From an uncultured Fibrobacter sp. (lineage in GTDB: Bacteria; Fibrobacterota; Fibrobacteria; Fibrobacterales; Fibrobacteraceae): DNA of 64,000 nucleotides. Below, in pieces: positions 60,271-64,000 of this stretch. Position 1 is the stretch's first letter, and the number at the start of each line of letters is the position of its first letter. Both the position numbers and the translations under genes were made by a program. The stretch lies in contig CAMKNA010000001.1 in the NCBI GenBank assembly GCA_946414075.1, positions 82,210 through 146,209 of the forward strand. The letters are read 5' to 3'. The notes beneath the pieces are model-generated. The model did not search any database. It was not told the DNA's origin and saw only the letters and a program-made list of their open reading frames with translations.

Positions 60271-62130
60271 TTATGAAAAACGATGGTTTTCCAGCCAATG
60301 GTACAGCATGGTTATGTCGGCAGGACGCACTCCAGGGACCCTGGATGCCTGCCCCAAAGTCATGGGCTTCACAGAATTAAGGCGCTGGCGGCTCTCAATG
60401 CTGATAACCGAGACCTGCATAAAGTCCAGGTCGTCGGGAAGCCGGACCGACTCCATCTTCTTCTGTTCTTCGATCTCGCGGGACTGCCTATCCAGGAATC
60501 CAGCGTAAATTTCTTCGGCGTACATGAACCACTGGTCACGGCGTGGGATATTCCGTTCTGGCATAGCCACGCGGAAAAGCTGTTCGGGGTCTATTCCCGG
60601 ACGGCGAAGCACATTTATCCAGCGGGTGCGGGTATTGGCCAAAGCCTGACCGCACTCAGCTAGAACCAGGTTGGCCTGTTCCGGAGTGGCAGATTCCGCT
60701 TCCATAAAGGAACGGACTTCGCCCATCGCTTTGAGACGACCTTGCCAATCGGCGTAATCTTCGTCGGAAAGCATGCCTATCTGGTGAGCCCGTTCCTTGA
60801 GACGGGTTTCAGCATTGTCGCTGCGGAGGAACAGGCGATATTCCGCCCGACTGGTGAACATGCGGTAGGGTTCGTCCAGCAGGGTGGTCACCAAGTCGTT
60901 GAGCATCACGCCCAGGTAGCTGTCCGAACGACCCAAAATAAAGGGCGGCTCGTTCTTGACCTTGAGAGCGGCATTGATGCCCGCCATAAGGCCCTGTCCG
61001 GCAGCCTCCTCGTAACCACTAGTCCCGCAGACCTGGCCTGCAAAGTAGAGGCCCGGCACATTCTTGCATTCCAGCGTGGGGTAAAGCTGGGTGGCATCCA
61101 CCGAATCATATTCCACGGCATAGCCAATCTGGAGGACTTTCGCACGGGTAAGCCCCGGTATGGTATGGATGGCGGCCAGCTGGATATCCGCCGGCAAGCT
61201 GGAACTGAACCCGTTGATATAGACACGGCCAATGTCGGCTCGTTCCGGCTCCAGGAACAGTTGATGCCCATCCCGGTCACCAAAGCGGTTAATCTTATCC
61301 TCGATACTGGGGCAGTATCGCGGGCCCTTGCCGTGGATTCGTCCACTAAACATGGGGCTGTCCTTGAAGCCGCTCCGCAAAATCTCATGGGTCTTGAGGT
61401 TCGTGCGGGTAATCCAACAGACGCAGTCGTTGCGGACAGGATTGTGATGCCTATCGCTCATGGGCCAAGGGTGAGCATCCCCTTGCTGGACTTCGCATTC
61501 ACCAAAGTCGATGGTATCGGGATCAAGGCGGCTGGGCGTTCCCGTCTTGAGCCTACGGAGACGGATTCCATTCCTAGCAAGACATTCCGAAAGCTTGTCG
61601 GCACTAGGCTCCCCTACTCGACCACCAATGCTGGTATCAAGGCCGGTGAACATGCGGGATGCCAGGAATGTACCGCTGGTAATCACCAGGGCTCGGGTCT
61701 CGTAGCGTTCCCCGTTCAAGAGGGTAAGTTCCAGGCGCCCGTCAGGCAAGCGTTCAAAGGCAGCGAGTTCTCCCTGGATTAAGGTCAGCCCCGAAAGACT
61801 TTCCATCGTTTCACGGGCCACCTCGCTGTAGTAGTTCATGTCACACTGGGCACGGGGGCCCCATACAGCCGGCCCCTTGCTCATATTGAGCATGCGGAAC
61901 TGGATTCCGGCCTTGTCGGTCAGGAGTCCCATCAGACCACCCAAGGCGTCGATGTCGCGAACAATCTGCCCCTTAGCCACCCCACCTACGGCAGGGTTAC
62001 AGCTCATGCGTCCGATGGCATTTATATCCATCGTGAGCATGGCGGTCTTTACGCCGAGTTTCCAGGCAGCATGGGTCGCCTCGATGCCGGCATGGCCGCC
62101 ACCGACGACAACGACGTCAAAGGAGGTCAT
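60271..62130 (-). CDS. mnmG: tRNA uridine-5-carboxymethylaminomethyl modification enzyme MnmG (GidA)
   Basis: FAD-dependent subunit of MnmEG that modifies wobble U34 of certain tRNAs. The 619 residues start FDVVVVGGGHAGIEATHAAWKLG with the FAD motif. The family signatures CNPAVGGVAKGQIVRDIDALGG, GPRAQCD and GRVGEPSADKLSECL are present. The C-terminal MnmE/tRNA-binding part is present (SIESRQRLNSVKP). It starts directly at the stop of the thioredoxin lipoprotein gene, implying co-transcription. mnmE is not in the window. Confidence 0.97.
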   Translation of the reverse strand: MTSFDVVVVGGGHAGIEATHAAWKLGVKTAMLTMDINAIGRMSCNPAVGGVAKGQIVRDIDALGGLMGLLTDKAGIQFRMLNMSKGPAVWGPRAQCDMNYYSEVARETMESLSGLTLIQGELAAFERLPDGRLELTLLNGERYETRALVITSGTFLASRMFTGLDTSIGGRVGEPSADKLSECLARNGIRLRRLKTGTPSRLDPDTIDFGECEVQQGDAHPWPMSDRHHNPVRNDCVCWITRTNLKTHEILRSGFKDSPMFSGRIHGKGPRYCPSIEDKINRFGDRDGHQLFLEPERADIGRVYINGFSSSLPADIQLAAIHTIPGLTRAKVLQIGYAVEYDSVDATQLYPTLECKNVPGLYFAGQVCGTSGYEEAAGQGLMAGINAALKVKNEPPFILGRSDSYLGVMLNDLVTTLLDEPYRMFTSRAEYRLFLRSDNAETRLKERAHQIGMLSDEDYADWQGRLKAMGEVRSFMEAESATPEQANLVLAECGQALANTRTRWINVLRRPGIDPEQLFRVAMPERNIPRRDQWFMYAEEIYAGFLDRQSREIEEQKKMESVRLPDDLDFMQVSVISIESRQRLNSVKPMTLGQASRVPGVRPADITMLYHWLENHRFS

Positions 62131-63459
62131 CTACTTAGCGGCAGGCTTAGCTTCAGGTTTCGCAGGTGCGGCAGGCGCAGGAGCGACGGCCGGGGTGTCA
62201 ACCTTTGCAGAGTCAACAGCCGGAGCTTCCACCTTCCATTCCACGGGCTTTCCGTTCAAGAGTTCGGCGATTTCCTTCTTCAGGTCTTCCTTCTCGCGTT
62301 CGAAGGAAGCGTAGAGCTTGTAGGAGCCGTCGGGATTCACCAGGTAGACCTTGGGAACGTAGCCGTCACTGTAAAGCTCACCAAACTGGCGGGATTCATC
62401 CCACAGCACGCTGATGTTGTCATCAAACTTGGCGTCATCCATAAAGCGACGAATGCCAGACTTGTTGTTTCCACCGCTAGCGATAGCCATGGCGGTCAGG
62501 CCCTTGGGTACAAATTCCTTGGCAATATCCAGAATCTGGGGAGCGGCATGGGCGCAGTGTCCGCAGGTAGCGGAGAAGTAGAACATCAGCAGAGGCTTGC
62601 CAGCATAGGCTTCCAAGTTTTCAGCCTTGGTAGAGATGCCCGTTGCCTTTACCTTGAAGTTGATCTTTGCAGGCATACCATTGGCAAGGGTTTCGCCCTT
62701 CAGTTCGGCAACTTCCGCTTCCAACTTCTTCTGTTCTTCCTGCTGTTTCTTGATGGCGGCCTCGCGGATGGTCTTCATCTTTTCGTTGAAGCGTTCGCCA
62801 ACGGCCTTCAGGGAATCTTCGGGCAGAGCCAAAGCCTTGGTCGTATCACGAACCTTGGCGGCAGATTCACGAACACCCAGCACAAAGTAGTCTGCATCGA
62901 ATTCCGTTTCGAACTGTCTACCGATGGACTGGAACTGGGCACCGACCTGCACACCGATCATGTAAGAGAACTTCTGGTTGTCGCTAGCATCTGCACCCAG
63001 CTTCACAGGAGCCTTGGTGGGGGCAGGAGCGGCTTCGATAGGCAAAGCTTTGGTCACGGAATCCATATAGGCCCGAACCTTGACCGCGTCCCCTTCGAAA
63101 GAGGCGAGGGTGGCGCTATCAGGCCTGGTCTTTTCCATACGTTCACGGGCAATCATAGAGAAACGGACACCCACAGCCTGCATGGAATCAGAGGCTACCT
63201 GCAGTTTGAATGTCGTGTCCTTCTCGGCCTTGATATTGTCGTAAATGCCCTGAACCAACACATCTTCGTTCAGTTCCGAACCCACCTGACGGGGAATCAC
63301 GGTAAAGTTCTGGCCACCGAACTGGGCACCCAACATGTAGGCAAATTTCTGTTCGTCCGTAGAATTGGGACCAATAGCGGCCTGCTTGGGGCCACCCTGC
63401 ATGTCGCAAGCGGCCAAGGCCAAAACACAAGCTCCGAGAGCAAAATATTTGGACTTCAT
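62131..63459 (-). CDS. Lipoprotein with two FKBP-N-like domains and a TlpA-type thioredoxin domain
   Basis: Predicted periplasmic lipoprotein of about 442 residues. The start is the second ATG (MKSKYFALGACVLALAACDM; lipobox LAAC, Cys near residue 18). Two related segments, DEQKFAYMLGAQFGGQN (near 35) and DNQKFSYMIGVQVGAQF (near 160), look like the N-terminal dimerisation domain of FkpA/Mip-type FKBPs. No FKBP catalytic domain follows. A coiled coil (KKQQEEQKKLEAEVAEL) leads to a thioredoxin fold with the redox pair CGHC near residue 297. The tail is Pro/Ala/Lys-rich. It resembles a redox chaperone, and the combination is unusual. It lies directly before mnmG. Confidence 0.82.
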   Translation of the reverse strand: MKSKYFALGACVLALAACDMQGGPKQAAIGPNSTDEQKFAYMLGAQFGGQNFTVIPRQVGSELNEDVLVQGIYDNIKAEKDTTFKLQVASDSMQAVGVRFSMIARERMEKTRPDSATLASFEGDAVKVRAYMDSVTKALPIEAAPAPTKAPVKLGADASDNQKFSYMIGVQVGAQFQSIGRQFETEFDADYFVLGVRESAAKVRDTTKALALPEDSLKAVGERFNEKMKTIREAAIKKQQEEQKKLEAEVAELKGETLANGMPAKINFKVKATGISTKAENLEAYAGKPLLMFYFSATCGHCAHAAPQILDIAKEFVPKGLTAMAIASGGNNKSGIRRFMDDAKFDDNISVLWDESRQFGELYSDGYVPKVYLVNPDGSYKLYASFEREKEDLKKEIAELLNGKPVEWKVEAPAVDSAKVDTPAVAPAPAAPAKPEAKPAAK

Positions 63460-63618
63460 TTCAATCATCCTCTAGTTAAAACTAAAAGTGGCAAAACGCC
63501 ATTTTCTTACCGCCAAATCTAGCAAAAAACTGCAAAACAGACCACCCATTTACTATTTTTTAGCCCACGACAGGGATTTTGGAAAATCCCCATAGAATTT
63601 GTCTATAAAGGAAAGACC

Positions 63619-64000
63619 ATGAAACTCTCCAAGTACTTTTATGTGACGCTCCGCGAAACGCCCAGCGACGCCACCATGCCCAGCCACATCTTTTTGATGC
63701 GCGGCGGCTACATCAAGCCCGTCTCTACCGGTATCTATTCCATGATGCCCATGGGCTTCCGCGTGATCCAGAAGATCGTGAACATCATCCGCGAAGAAAT
63801 GAACAAGATTGGCGGTATCGAGGTGGACCTGCCGGTGGTACAGACCGCCGAACTCTGGAGCGAATCGGGCCGTTACCAGGCCATCGGCGAAGAACTGCTG
63901 CGCTTCAAGGACCGCAACAACCACAACATGGTGCTCGCCATGACCCACGAAGAAGCCATGACCGACCTCGTGCGCTACGTGCTCAACAGCTACAAGCAGC
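63619..64000 (+). CDS. proS: Prolyl-tRNA synthetase (partial, runs off the right edge)
   Basis: Class II aminoacyl-tRNA synthetase charging tRNA-Pro. The first 127 residues are visible from the ATG at 63619 with AAAGGAAAG just upstream: MKLSKYFYVTLRETPSDATM, then GGYIKPVSTGIYSMMPMGFRV (motif 1 region), and LAMTHEEAMTDLVR (the TxE substrate loop, motif 2 approach). This matches bacterial-type ProS. The catalytic remainder is outside the window. The upstream gap from 63460 contains a small inverted repeat GGATTTT-GG-AAAATCC and no gene. Confidence 0.95.
   Translation, partial: MKLSKYFYVTLRETPSDATMPSHIFLMRGGYIKPVSTGIYSMMPMGFRVIQKIVNIIREEMNKIGGIEVDLPVVQTAELWSESGRYQAIGEELLRFKDRNNHNMVLAMTHEEAMTDLVRYVLNSYKQ

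Noticed and set aside
63553-63948. 131-residue minus-strand ORF
   Set aside because: Antisense shadow of the proS start.

Overview
This 64 kb window is chromosomal bacterial DNA with tightly packed genes, mostly in long same-strand runs with 1-8 bp overlaps. The gene content suggests a diderm, probably Fibrobacter or another member of the Fibrobacterota. The evidence is lipid A and KDO genes (lpxB, kdsB, an LpxL-like acyltransferase), a plant-type DapB, a eukaryote-like UDP-sugar pyrophosphorylase, a large carbohydrate-active exoprotein with a type IX-like C-terminal sorting domain, and several outer-membrane barrels. The taxonomic call is inference; no rRNA is present.

Layout. 1-7936 (minus): a phosphoesterase, ResB and CcsA (system II cytochrome c maturation), scpB, mutS, dapB and the start of a YejB-like ABC permease form one operon-like run. 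A CvfB-like RNA-binding protein diverges from it. 8816-15901: an outer-membrane barrel protein, an unknown exported protein, and a surface polysaccharide group (Wzi-like barrel, WbpM/CapD-like dehydratase, exported tyrosine-phosphatase lipoprotein, DUF2279 protein). 16003-22190: fabF, then orn-PBP-lgt, an orphan RelB/DinJ-type antitoxin with a decayed YafQ-like toxin tail, and folC. 22232-27756: endonuclease I, a 1024-residue double pectate-lyase-like secreted protein, and a large lipoprotein. 27867-35210: rpsD with a structured leader, a DUF4321 protein, gatA, a LysE exporter and zinc-ribbon protein, then mraY, a UDP-sugar pyrophosphorylase, an LpxL-like acyltransferase and an Smr protein. 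A tRNA-Pro(CGG) follows at 35265.

35377-35640 is the most unusual stretch. It is non-coding, full of hairpins, and carries two extra copies of the 3' end of the neighbouring tRNA. Each copy is preceded by a hairpin whose stem differs between copies but stays fully paired.

35650-43797 (minus) is an eleven-gene run: gatC, kdsB, a helix-hairpin-helix protein, PilM-like and PilN-like proteins, rsmD, coaD, rhomboid, a PfkB kinase, a thioredoxin-reductase-like protein and a radical SAM protein. 43867-64000: a UvrD/PcrA helicase, an unknown 433-residue protein, mutL (its C-terminal endonuclease motifs appear lost), lpxB, dnaE, a GT2 glycosyltransferase, a YbhN-type membrane protein, gpsA, plsY, der, a lysine-rich small protein, mnmG, a double FKBP-N/thioredoxin lipoprotein, and the start of proS.

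The set is mainly housekeeping: DNA repair and replication, envelope and phospholipid synthesis, and translation. Surface-polysaccharide and polysaccharide-degradation modules are interspersed. No insertion sequence, prophage, CRISPR array or rRNA was seen. Many starts have a TATATT hexamer 6-15 nt upstream and no Shine-Dalgarno, which suggests leaderless or near-leaderless transcripts.
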